Positions 27,017 to 35,328 of a DNA stretch of 64,000 bases are shown one piece after another (positions within the stretch are counted from its first letter, which is position 1; each line of letters starts with the position of its first letter). The translations under genes and the position numbers were made by a program. A model generated the notes under the pieces. The model searched no databases and was not told the DNA's origin. It worked only from the letters and a program-made list of their open reading frames with translations. This DNA comes from BRHc4a sp049323755. Its GTDB lineage: Bacteria > Bacillota > Desulfotomaculia > Desulfotomaculales > Desulfocucumaceae. The DNA lies in assembly GCA_049323755.1 (NCBI GenBank), contig JBMOPE010000041.1:62001-126000 (forward strand), written 5' to 3'.

Positions 27017-27700
27017 ATGAAGGAGAACGCCCTATACCAGATGACAAATTCGACAGGTAAAAGGTTTTACAAGGATGCTTTTGAAAAAACCTCCGAGGAC
27101 CGGAGGCAGAAATTATTTAATGTTGCTGTTTCAGAATTCGCCGCAAACGGGTATAACGCAACAAATATTAATGTTATAGCCAAAAAGGCAAATGTAAGCA
27201 TTGGTGCAATGTATAGCTATTTTGCATCCAAGGAAGACTTGTTTTTGGCCATCGTTGAAAAAGGATTTCAGCTGCTGGAGAATGTCCTAAAGGAAGTAAA
27301 TACCGATGATGGTGACATATTCGTCATTTTTGAAAGATTGCTCAGGGCATCCAGGGACTATGCGCTAATGTACCCCGAGCTAAACCAGATTTATCTTGAT
27401 CTTACCACCCAGGGGTTGTCATTCCTTTCAAGCAGGCTTTCACACAAGCTGGAATCCATTTCTGCAGAAACGTATAGAAATGTGATCAAAAAGGCAAAAG
27501 AAAACGGCCTGATAAGCGAGGAGGCAGATGAGCACATTATTTCATTTTGCCTTGACAATTTAATCATCATGTTTCAGTTTTCATTTACATCCGATTATTA
27601 TAAAGAGAGAATGAGAATATTCCTCGGCGATGCTGCACTGCAAAATGAAGAAGAAATTATCCGCGGAGTGATGACTTTCATAAAAAAGGCACTATCTTAG
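27017..27700 (+). CDS. TetR/AcrR-family transcriptional regulator
   Basis: A 227-residue regulator with an N-terminal TetR helix-turn-helix (KANVSIGAMYSYFASKEDLF around residues 60-80) and an all-helical ligand-binding domain. There is an unusual 30-residue basic N-terminal extension before the HTH domain. The ATG at 27017 has TGGAGG six bases before. It lies in the middle of the cluster and is the obvious candidate to bind the palindrome at 22069-22100. Its ligand may be an acyl-CoA or lipid as for many relatives, which is inference. Confidence 0.9.
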   Translation: MKENALYQMTNSTGKRFYKDAFEKTSEDRRQKLFNVAVSEFAANGYNATNINVIAKKANVSIGAMYSYFASKEDLFLAIVEKGFQLLENVLKEVNTDDGDIFVIFERLLRASRDYALMYPELNQIYLDLTTQGLSFLSSRLSHKLESISAETYRNVIKKAKENGLISEEADEHIISFCLDNLIIMFQFSFTSDYYKERMRIFLGDAALQNEEEIIRGVMTFIKKALS

Positions 27701-27736
27701 GCGTTAACAAATACACATAAACCGGAGTGATAAAAA

Positions 27737-28426
27737 ATGGGAAAATATGATGATTATAAAAAGAATGTGCTAACGTACAGTCAAATGCTTTTATCCAGGG
27801 GATACACCGTTGGCACGGGCGGCAATGTGTCGGTTCTGATTGAGGGAGAAGAGGCCATTGCTATAACGCCTTCGGGAAAGGAATACATTGACCTCACCCC
27901 GGAGGATATTTGCGTTGTTGATTTCAACTGCTCGCTGATTGAGGGCAGCTTTCGGCCTTCTATTGAAACCGGCATGCACATATCGGTATATAAAAACAGG
28001 CTGGATGTAAACGCAGTGATCCATACGCACCAGACCTTCGCAAGCGTTTTCGCCATACTCGGCCATCCGGTTCCGGCGCTGTTTGATGAGGCGGTAATCA
28101 ACATAGGCGATGTTATTGACATAATACCCTACGCATTATCCGGCAGTCCTGAGCTGGCGGATAATGTTGCCGGCAAGCTGGACAACAGGTGTAATTGCTA
28201 CATAATTCAAAATCACGGCGCTTTGTGCCTTGGTACCAATATAAATAAAGCCTTTAGAAATGTTGAGCTGCTGGAAAAATGCTCTCAGGTTTACTACTAC
28301 GCTTTATCCACCGGAAAGGAAATAACCACACTGCCGCAACCAATGGTGTCCCCGCTGTTTCAAATACTGCAATCGGGACAGGACATAGAGATTGCAAGGA
28401 AAAAGGATTCAGGCAAATCTCAGTAG
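27737..28426 (+). CDS. Class II aldolase/adducin-type (FucA/AraD-like) enzyme
   Basis: Zn-dependent aldolase or epimerase that cleaves or rearranges sugar phosphates through an enediolate. Metal ligands are HTH in VIHTHQTFASVF (near residue 95) and His in IIQNHGALCLG (near 155). The early GTGGNVSV motif binds phosphate, as in L-fuculose-1-phosphate aldolase, and SGKEY follows. 229 residues, typical. Together with the split transketolase and the HAD phosphatase it indicates sugar-phosphate carbon rearrangement in this cluster. Confidence 0.88.
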   Translation: MGKYDDYKKNVLTYSQMLLSRGYTVGTGGNVSVLIEGEEAIAITPSGKEYIDLTPEDICVVDFNCSLIEGSFRPSIETGMHISVYKNRLDVNAVIHTHQTFASVFAILGHPVPALFDEAVINIGDVIDIIPYALSGSPELADNVAGKLDNRCNCYIIQNHGALCLGTNINKAFRNVELLEKCSQVYYYALSTGKEITTLPQPMVSPLFQILQSGQDIEIARKKDSGKSQ

Positions 28427-28460
28427 CTGAGTCCTATACGTTTGCAAGGAGAACGTTTAG

Positions 28461-29753
28461 ATGAAATTAAAGCACTGGGTAGCTCTTTTTGTAATGTCAT
28501 TTGCCGGGGAGTTTGCCTGGGGAATCCAGAGCCAGATTTTTAATCTGTTCATGTTTAACAAGATTGCTCCCCGGCCGATACTGATAAGCACCATGGTATT
28601 CGTGGGTGCTGTTGTGGCTACCATAACAGCCATAGTTATGGGGGCTCTTTCCGATGAGAAAGGAAAAAGAAAACCCTTTATTCTTGCCGGCTACCTCCTG
28701 TGGGGTATTTTTATCGCCTTTTTTCCATTGACCCAACACATTCCTGTTCCAGTTGCGGCGGTATTGGCAGTCATACTGATTAACGGGCTGATGTCGTATT
28801 TCAGGGCTACAGCCTATGAAGCTTCCTACCATGCCTATCTTACCGACATTACAAACCTGAAAAACAGGGGCACCGCCCAGGGGGTGGCCAGCCTCGGCCT
28901 ATGCTTTGCCATGCTGGCAACCTTCAGTGGCCTTGATTTCATCGACTCCTTTGATAAATCAATTAATCCACTGGTTATGCAGATTAAGGGCCTGGGTTTT
29001 GATTCATTCTCATTTTTCTTCCTGATAGTCGGGATTGTTGTTATTATCATGGGGTCAGCCGGAGGGCTCATCGTAGAGGATTCCGGAATCCCCGCGGGGG
29101 GAGAAATGAAGGTGTTGAATAGAATAAAATCGACTTTTAAAAAAGATTTCTTTAAGGTGCACAAAAATTACTTTCTTGTTTTATTGGCCATGGGGCTGTT
29201 CATGATGTCATTTAACGCCTTTTTCCAGTTTGTGCTGATATATTTGCAGCACTACCTGAAGATACCTATTGATAAGGTGGGGCTAATGGTACTGACCAGC
29301 ATTATCATAGGAGGCATGGTTTTTTCCATCCCCGCAGGAATATTGTGTGACAGGTATGGACGGAAAAAAATAGCAGTGGCCGCAATACTTGTTGAATCAA
29401 TATTTCTATTTGCCTTTGCCTTTGCCAGAGACTTGATCTGGCTGGGTATTTTCGCCTGCTTCTGGGTTGGCGCTCAAACCGCCTGGATGGTAGCATCCTA
29501 TGCTTGGAGCAAAGACCTTTACCCTGAAGAAAAAAGAGCCGAGTTCTCAGGATATATGACCATTTTCCAGATAGGAATAGGCGGCGGGCTGGGAGCTTAT
29601 ATAGGCGGTGTAATAGCAGAGCTTCACGGGGTGCAGGGCATTATTGACGGCAGGCCCGGCATTATACCGGACTCCGCCATATTTGTGTACGCGGCCATAT
29701 TGGTGCTGCTGCCGCTTATACCGGTTTTAAAGGCCGCTGAAAAGGAGTCATAA
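28461..29753 (+). CDS. MFS transporter, sugar:cation symporter-like
   Basis: A 430-residue, 12-helix major facilitator. The first loop motif GALSDEKGKRKPFIL (near residue 62) and the equivalent GILCDRYGRKKIAV (near 290) mark the two six-helix halves. Similarity in style to the GPH/SLC45 sucrose-type carriers suggests a glycoside or sugar-like substrate. Located between aldolase and HAD phosphatase genes on the same strand, it probably imports or exports the pathway's substrate or product. Confidence 0.85.
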   Translation: MKLKHWVALFVMSFAGEFAWGIQSQIFNLFMFNKIAPRPILISTMVFVGAVVATITAIVMGALSDEKGKRKPFILAGYLLWGIFIAFFPLTQHIPVPVAAVLAVILINGLMSYFRATAYEASYHAYLTDITNLKNRGTAQGVASLGLCFAMLATFSGLDFIDSFDKSINPLVMQIKGLGFDSFSFFFLIVGIVVIIMGSAGGLIVEDSGIPAGGEMKVLNRIKSTFKKDFFKVHKNYFLVLLAMGLFMMSFNAFFQFVLIYLQHYLKIPIDKVGLMVLTSIIIGGMVFSIPAGILCDRYGRKKIAVAAILVESIFLFAFAFARDLIWLGIFACFWVGAQTAWMVASYAWSKDLYPEEKRAEFSGYMTIFQIGIGGGLGAYIGGVIAELHGVQGIIDGRPGIIPDSAIFVYAAILVLLPLIPVLKAAEKES

Positions 29754-29792
29754 GCTTTTAACACTGTATTGTTAGTGATAAGGAGAAATCTT

Positions 29793-30458
29793 ATGATCCA
29801 TTCGAGTATTCATTTCTGGGACATGGACCGTACTCTGGTCGATACCGATTGTGATATTTCCTGGAAGTTGTTTCTCATTCACAAAGGGCTGGCCCCGATA
29901 ACTGACCTGGAGGTTATGGAGGGCTACCGGAAGCAGTATGAGGAGGGCAGACTGGAGCCTGAAATACTGAACTCCTTTTTATTACGTGAGTTCGCAGGTA
30001 AAACCAGGGCTGAGATGGAATTTCTCGCCCAGGAGCATTTTGAGGCTTTTGTAAGGCCCATGGTATATTCCCAGGCCTTTGAAATGATCAAAAGTATAAG
30101 AAACCAGGGCGAAAAGCTGTGTATGATTACTGCAACGAACGGTGAAATTGCCGGACCGGTTGCCAGGTTTTTGGGTTTTGAAAAATTTCTTTCTACAAGC
30201 CTGGAAATAATTGACGGCAGATATACCGGAAATATTTCGGGAATATACTGCTACGGCGCCGGAAAGATTCCCTACATTGAGCGGTTTTGCAGAGAAAACA
30301 GCACCAGCATTGCCGAGGCCTATTATTATGGTGACAGCATTGCCGATATACCCGTTCTTGAGGCCGTCAGACATCCGGTGGCGGTTAATCCCGTACCCGG
30401 ATTGCGACAGATGGCGAAAGAAAGGGGATGGAATATAATTGATTTCAGTAAGAAATGA
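29793..30458 (+). CDS. HAD-superfamily phosphatase (SerB/PSPase-like)
   Basis: A 221-residue HAD-IB hydrolase. The DxDxT motif is FWDMDRTLVDT with D10 as nucleophile and D12 as acid/base. Motif II (MITATNGE) is near residue 112, the motif III Lys is near 150-155, and motif IV YYYGDSIADIPVLEAV is near 180. Relatives remove phosphate from serine phosphate, glycerol phosphate or sugar phosphates. The ATG at 29793 has AAGGAG eight bases upstream. Last gene of the cluster; converges with cydC. Confidence 0.88.
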   Translation: MIHSSIHFWDMDRTLVDTDCDISWKLFLIHKGLAPITDLEVMEGYRKQYEEGRLEPEILNSFLLREFAGKTRAEMEFLAQEHFEAFVRPMVYSQAFEMIKSIRNQGEKLCMITATNGEIAGPVARFLGFEKFLSTSLEIIDGRYTGNISGIYCYGAGKIPYIERFCRENSTSIAEAYYYGDSIADIPVLEAVRHPVAVNPVPGLRQMAKERGWNIIDFSKK

Positions 30459-30503
30459 TAACTAATCATGGTAAACCTTTGCTTTCCATTACATGCTGCA
30501 GCA

Positions 30504-32228
30504 TCAAACCAGGTGCTGCAGCTCCCACATTCTGCGGTAAAGCCCACCACTCTCCAGCAGATCCCTGTGCTGTCCCCGCTCCACGATCCGGCCTCTTTCG
30601 AGGACCAGTATTTCATCCATCCGGTCAAGTCCGGTAAGGCTGTGGGTGATAACCAGGGTGGTCCTTCCCTCCATCAGGCGGTGGATGGACTCCATGACCT
30701 CCCGCTCACTTACCGGATCAAGGCCCGCCGTGGCTTCGTCCAGCAGGAGGACCGGAGCGTCTTTGAGAAGCGCCCGGGCAATAGCCAGACGCTGGCGCTG
30801 GCCGCCGGACAGTTTGAATCCTCTCTCTCCCACATAGGTGTCGTAGCCCTGGGGGAGGTTTTCAATAAAGTCATGAATTTTTGCCTCCCGGGCGGCCCGC
30901 CTCAGTTCCTCCTCACCGGCTCCGGGTTTGGCCAGCAGCAGATTCTCACGTACAGAGGCATTGAAGAGATACGTATGTTGGGTAACCACACTAATATAGC
31001 GCCGCAGATCATCCGGGGAAAAAGACTTAAGTTCGTGCCCTCCCAGTGAAATTGAACCTTCCCTATAGTCCCAAAAGCGCAGAAACAGGTTCACCAGGGC
31101 GCTCTTACCGGCGCCGCTGGGTCCTACCACGGCCAGCCTTCCTCCCTGGGGCAGAACAAAGTCCACTCCGTTCAGTGCCCAAGGTTCGTCCGGGATATAG
31201 CTAAAGTGCAGGTCCCTTACCCGCAGGTCATACCTCCGGGGGGCGGGCGAAGGCCCGGGAAGGTCCTGAACCGCAGGTTCGGCATCTGTAATGGCAAAGA
31301 GTCTGCGGGCAGCCGCCAGGCTTTCCTCAAGGTGTTGATATACCATCGGCAGCGGCAGCACCGCCTCAAAGCTGCTCAAGGCTGCCAGGGCCAGCATGGC
31401 CAGGTAGACCCCGTCCAGCTTCCCCTGATTCACCAGGGATATGGCAAGCAGCAGTACCGACCACATGGCCAGGTTCATGGTCAGGCCGACCAGGGCGGAA
31501 GACAAACCCCTTATACCGGCCACCCGCCCCTGCAGGTCCAGAAACTTCCGGCCCAGCGCCTCTACTTGCTCCTGCTGCCTCCCGGCCCGGCTAAAGGCAA
31601 CAATTTCGGTCATGCCCTGAATAGTATCCACCATTTGAGCATTCAGCGCCGATCTTATCTCCACCATCCTCCGCCCCGTACCCCGGCTAAGCGCCCATAC
31701 TCCCAGAGGCAATGCCACGGCAGCAGCCAGGAAAAAGAACAGGAGGGCAAAAGCCAGGCTGAGTCCAAACCAGGCCAGAAAGGTAAAAACCAACATCAGC
31801 ACCAGCAGGGCCACCAGCGGTGGCGACAGTACCCGCAGGTAAAACTGCTCCAGCGTTCCCACATCGGCCACAATCCGGCTGATCATATCCCCGCTCCGGT
31901 ATTCCGTCAGCCGGGCAGGCGCCAAAGGCTCCAGCGCCGTGTAGAACCAGACCCGGATCCGGCTGAGAACCCGGAATGTCGCGTCATGGGCGAAGTAACG
32001 CTCCAGGTAGCGGAAAACCGCCCGGGAAATCCCGAAGAAGCGCACCCCCACGATAGCCTCCATCAATTCCAGAACCGGAGGGTGCAGCGCCGCGCCGGCT
32101 ATCAGGAAAGCCGAGGTGGCCATCAGTCCTATACCGCTGCCTACCGTCAAAAAGCCCAATGCCGCCGCCAAAAGCATGGACTTCCAATAGGGAGCCATTA
32201 AAGCCATGAGACGTATAAATGTCTTCAT
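30504..32228 (-). CDS. cydC: Thiol reductant ABC exporter subunit CydC
   Basis: Half-transporter (six-helix membrane domain plus ATPase) of the heterodimeric CydDC exporter of glutathione/cysteine or heme-related cargo needed for cytochrome bd assembly. Walker A GPSGAGKSALVN (near residue 370), signature LSGGQRQRLAIARALL and Walker B VLLLDEATAGLDP are intact. Its start overlaps the cydD stop by four bases. The gene is visibly more GC-rich than those to its left. Confidence 0.93.
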   Translation of the reverse strand: MKTFIRLMALMAPYWKSMLLAAALGFLTVGSGIGLMATSAFLIAGAALHPPVLELMEAIVGVRFFGISRAVFRYLERYFAHDATFRVLSRIRVWFYTALEPLAPARLTEYRSGDMISRIVADVGTLEQFYLRVLSPPLVALLVLMLVFTFLAWFGLSLAFALLFFFLAAAVALPLGVWALSRGTGRRMVEIRSALNAQMVDTIQGMTEIVAFSRAGRQQEQVEALGRKFLDLQGRVAGIRGLSSALVGLTMNLAMWSVLLLAISLVNQGKLDGVYLAMLALAALSSFEAVLPLPMVYQHLEESLAAARRLFAITDAEPAVQDLPGPSPAPRRYDLRVRDLHFSYIPDEPWALNGVDFVLPQGGRLAVVGPSGAGKSALVNLFLRFWDYREGSISLGGHELKSFSPDDLRRYISVVTQHTYLFNASVRENLLLAKPGAGEEELRRAAREAKIHDFIENLPQGYDTYVGERGFKLSGGQRQRLAIARALLKDAPVLLLDEATAGLDPVSEREVMESIHRLMEGRTTLVITHSLTGLDRMDEILVLERGRIVERGQHRDLLESGGLYRRMWELQHLV

Positions 32229-33949
32229 TCCGCACCCCCGAATGCCGCGGCCAGACGGTGGTATACCCCTTGCCGCTCCATGAGCTCACTGTGCCGCCCC
32301 TCTTCCGCCACCCGCCCTCTTTCCAGCACAATAATGCGGTTGGCCCGTTGGACGGTGTTAAGCCGGTGGGCTATAATCAGTGCTGTTCGCCCTTGCGAAA
32401 GGCGATCCAGGGCTTCCAGCACGATCCTTTCGCTGACGGGGTCCAGGCCTGCGGTGCCTTCATCCATAATCAGCAGCGGCGCATTTATGAGAAAGGCCCG
32501 GGCAATAGCCAGGCGCTGGGCCTGCCCTCCGCTCAGGCGGATTCCCCCTTCTCCTATTTGGGTGTCATAGCCCCGCGGGAGATCCAGTATAAAACTGTGC
32601 GCCCCGGCCTGCTTAGCCGCCTCAGCCACTTCTTCCATGGCCGCTTCAGGACAGCCCAGGCGGATGTTATCGGCCACGGTGCCATAAAAAAGATAAGGCT
32701 TCTGGGCTACCAGGGCGATGTTCCGGCGCCACTCTTCCACGGAAATCTGATCCAGGGGAATTCCATTAACCGTGATCCTGCCCCGGTCCGGATCCATAAA
32801 GCGCAAAAGCAGGTGGGCGGCGGTACTCTTCCCGGCCCCGCTGGGACCCACCAGAGCCACCCTTTCCCCCGGATTAAGACTGAAGGAAATCCCCTGCAGG
32901 GCCTGCCTTCCTTCCCCAAAGGAGTAGTAAACATCATCAAAGACTATTTGGATACGGGAGTCCGGTGGAAGGCTGCACTCTCCCTGCCTTCTTTCGGGCA
33001 AAGGGTAGTCCAGAATTTCAAAAATGCGCCCGGCGGCGCTAACCCCGGCCAGCCCGGCGTGAAAGTGGCCGCCCAGAAGCCTTAAGGGCAGATAGAATTC
33101 CGGGGCCAGCAGCAGTAGAAAAAAGGCCTCCTCAAAGGGAATGTGGGTGTAAACCAGGCGAAGGCCCACCGTAACAGCCACCATGGCGGTGCTGATGGTG
33201 GCCAAAAACTCCAGCATAAGGGCCGAAAGGAAGGCAACCCGCAGGACACCCAGGGTAGTCTCCCGGAAACGGCCGCTTACCAGTGCGATAGCTTGCGCCT
33301 GGGCTTTACTCCGGCCAAATATTTTAAGGGTGGTGAGACCCTGCAGCACATCCAGGAAATGAGCGCTCATCCGGCTTAGTGTTTCCCACTGCCGCTGGGA
33401 AAGGGACTCCGCCCACCTGCCGATCAGGAACATAAACAGGGGAATCAGGGGGGCGGTAAAGAGCAGAATGAGACCTGACAGCAGATCCAGGGGAAAGACA
33501 AAGCCCAGCACCGCCAGGGGCAGCAGCGCGGCTAAAGCCAGCTGGGGCAGGTAGCGGGCAAAATAGGCATCCAGTGCCTCAATCCCCTCCACCAGGATGT
33601 TAACCAGCTCACCGGTACGCTCTCCTCCCGTATAGGCCGGCCCCAGGGCCAGCAAGTGGGCTAAAAGCCTCTGCCGCAGAGCGTGTTTAATCCGGGCGGC
33701 GGCCCTGTGAGCCATGACCTCACCCATCCAGGCCAGCCCGGCGCGAAAAATGATTATCCCCAGGAGGGGCCAAAGCCAGTGCCATACATCTCCCAGGCTT
33801 TGTCCCTCCAAGAAAACCCGGTTCACCACCCGGGCCAGGTAGCTGGCCTGCAGGATCGCCAGAAGGCCTGCCCCTAACCCCAAACCCACGCAAACAGCCA
33901 GCAGAATGCGCACCGGCCCGGCCTCACTCAAAAGCCTCTTATCCACCAT
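32225..33949 (-). CDS. cydD: Thiol reductant ABC exporter subunit CydD
   Basis: Partner half-transporter of CydC, same length (574 residues). Walker A GPSGAGKSTAAHLLL (near residue 369), signature LSGGQAQRLAIARAF and Walker B LLIMDEGTAGLDP are present; Gly replaces the usual Ala after the catalytic Glu. First gene of the cydDC pair, following cydAB by 370 bases that contain a dispersed repeat. Start ATG with GGCGGTGAAG upstream. Confidence 0.93.
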   Translation of the reverse strand: MVDKRLLSEAGPVRILLAVCVGLGLGAGLLAILQASYLARVVNRVFLEGQSLGDVWHWLWPLLGIIIFRAGLAWMGEVMAHRAAARIKHALRQRLLAHLLALGPAYTGGERTGELVNILVEGIEALDAYFARYLPQLALAALLPLAVLGFVFPLDLLSGLILLFTAPLIPLFMFLIGRWAESLSQRQWETLSRMSAHFLDVLQGLTTLKIFGRSKAQAQAIALVSGRFRETTLGVLRVAFLSALMLEFLATISTAMVAVTVGLRLVYTHIPFEEAFFLLLLAPEFYLPLRLLGGHFHAGLAGVSAAGRIFEILDYPLPERRQGECSLPPDSRIQIVFDDVYYSFGEGRQALQGISFSLNPGERVALVGPSGAGKSTAAHLLLRFMDPDRGRITVNGIPLDQISVEEWRRNIALVAQKPYLFYGTVADNIRLGCPEAAMEEVAEAAKQAGAHSFILDLPRGYDTQIGEGGIRLSGGQAQRLAIARAFLINAPLLIMDEGTAGLDPVSERIVLEALDRLSQGRTALIIAHRLNTVQRANRIIVLERGRVAEEGRHSELMERQGVYHRLAAAFGGAE

Positions 33950-34017
33950 CGATCTTCACCGCCAATAAGGAATGCCCAAAATTCTGGATTCTGCCCTGAA
34001 AATAATGAATGTCTTTT

Positions 34018-34260
34018 TTTATAAACCACAGAGGACACAGAGATCACAGAGAATTTGCTCTCAGGCATTACTTTCAGGTCTGATAAAAAACAGGGAATTT
34101 GAGAAGTTTTATAGCTTTCTCCTATCCATTCAATGAAATCCTCATGAAGCATTCAGACAGGCTAAAAAACTCTGTGTCCTCTGTGTTCTCTGTGGTTTTT
34201 TAAGACGTGCATTTAAAGCATTCAAAATTATTTTCATTTCTCTGTGGTGCCTCTTATAAG
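34018..34260. repeat. Dispersed CACAGAG-type repeat element between cydB and cydD
   Basis: Copies of an AACCACAGAGGACACAGAG-like sequence occur at 34023-34054 and, inverted, at 34170-34201 (CTCTGTGTCCTCTGTG...), with a third partial copy at 34238-34252. Translations of this type of repeat (HRE or QRTQRT repeats) recur as spurious proteins in many bacterial genomes. A tandem CTGACTT/CTGACTT follows at 34271-34285. No gene is present in 33950-34323. Confidence 0.7.
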
Positions 34261-34323
34261 GCATGTATGTCTGACTTCTGACTTCTGAATTCCGACAGAT
34301 AAGAATTTCAGTATAAGATATTT

Positions 34324-35328
34324 TTAGTACTCCAGGTGCTTGACAGTTACCCGCTGGCGGAAAGTCCAGTAGGTCCACCCCTGGTACAAGAGCACCACCG
34401 GCACCAGGGTAAGGGCCACAATGGTCATTATTTTCAGTGTATAGGGGCTTGATGAGGCATTGTAGACCGTAAGGCTCCATTCAGGGCTAAGGCTGGAAAC
34501 CATAACCCGCGGGAACAGGCCCCAAAAGACTGCCACGGTGATAAAAACAATGGTAAGGCCGTTCATGACAAAGGCCCAGGCGTACCTTCCGGAGCGAAGA
34601 AGCCAGCAGGCCAGAAGCAGCGCCGCAAAAGCCCCCCAAAACACCGTTCCCGCCACCGCCTTTTCAAATATATCGGTATGGCTGTAGCTTAAAATGACCA
34701 GGAGAAGCAGGGCCGGCAAAGCTAATATGCTAACCAGTGACGCTGCCCGGCGGGCGCCCTCCAGCAGTTCGCCCCCTGTTTTGAGGGTAAGAAAGAGTGC
34801 GCCGTGGAGGGTGAATATCAACAGTGTCGTCAGGCCACCCACCAGGGTATAGGGAGACAGAAGGTCCCAGAAGGTGCCCACATACTGCATATTGCCTGCT
34901 ATTGGCACCCCCCGGATCAGGTTGGTTATGGCCACACCCCACAGCAGGGCGGGCACCAGGCTCCCCCCGAAGATCATCCAGTCCCACAGGCTGCGCCAGG
35001 CAGGGCGGTCATCCTTGCTGCGAAACTCAAAGGCTACCCCGCGGACGATCAATGCCAGCAGCATCAAAAAGAGCGCCATGTAGAAACCGCTGAAAAGAGT
35101 GGCATACCAGTTGGGGAAGGCGGCAAATATAGCCCCCCCGGCGGTGAGCAGCCAGACCTCGTTGCCATCCCAGAAGGGGCCGATGGAGTTGATAATCACC
35201 CGGCGACCGGCGTCATCCTTTCCAAGGAAGGGCAGCAAGGTTCCCACTCCGTAGTCAAAGCCTTCCAGAAAGAAATAGCCGATAAACAGCACGGTAATCA
35301 GTATGAACCATAGAATGTTCAGGTCCAT
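34324..35328 (-). CDS. cydB: Cytochrome bd ubiquinol/menaquinol oxidase subunit II
   Basis: Eight- to nine-helix subunit of cytochrome bd, which reduces O2 to water at the membrane using quinol. The N-terminus (LNILWFILITVLFIGYFFLEGFDYGVG) and GPFWDGNEVWLLTAGGAIFAAFP near residue 50 are diagnostic of CydB. Length 334 is normal. Its start overlaps the end of cydA by ten bases, so the two are translationally coupled. The transcript may be ended by the inverted repeats downstream or read through into cydD. Confidence 0.95.
   Translation of the reverse strand: MDLNILWFILITVLFIGYFFLEGFDYGVGTLLPFLGKDDAGRRVIINSIGPFWDGNEVWLLTAGGAIFAAFPNWYATLFSGFYMALFLMLLALIVRGVAFEFRSKDDRPAWRSLWDWMIFGGSLVPALLWGVAITNLIRGVPIAGNMQYVGTFWDLLSPYTLVGGLTTLLIFTLHGALFLTLKTGGELLEGARRAASLVSILALPALLLLVILSYSHTDIFEKAVAGTVFWGAFAALLLACWLLRSGRYAWAFVMNGLTIVFITVAVFWGLFPRVMVSSLSPEWSLTVYNASSSPYTLKIMTIVALTLVPVVLLYQGWTYWTFRQRVTVKHLEY

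Noticed and set aside
22041..30458. Sulfo-transketolase (sulfoquinovose breakdown) pathway
   Set aside because: A split transketolase is shared with that pathway, but no sulfoquinovosidase, isomerase or sulfolactaldehyde enzyme is present and an aminotransferase would not fit.
31206..33085. Long plus-strand open frames opposite cydC and cydD (up to 331 codons)
   Set aside because: They lie fully inside GC-rich cydDC on the other strand, are full of Gln/His/Pro/Arg, and lack RBSs; typical shadow frames.
34018..34260. CRISPR array
   Set aside because: CACAGAG repeats are imperfect, inverted and irregularly spaced; no array with regular spacers exists in the window.
34142..34480. Minus-strand 112-codon frame spanning the end of cydB and the repeat
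   Set aside because: Its second half is the translation of the dispersed repeat; a known source of spurious proteins.
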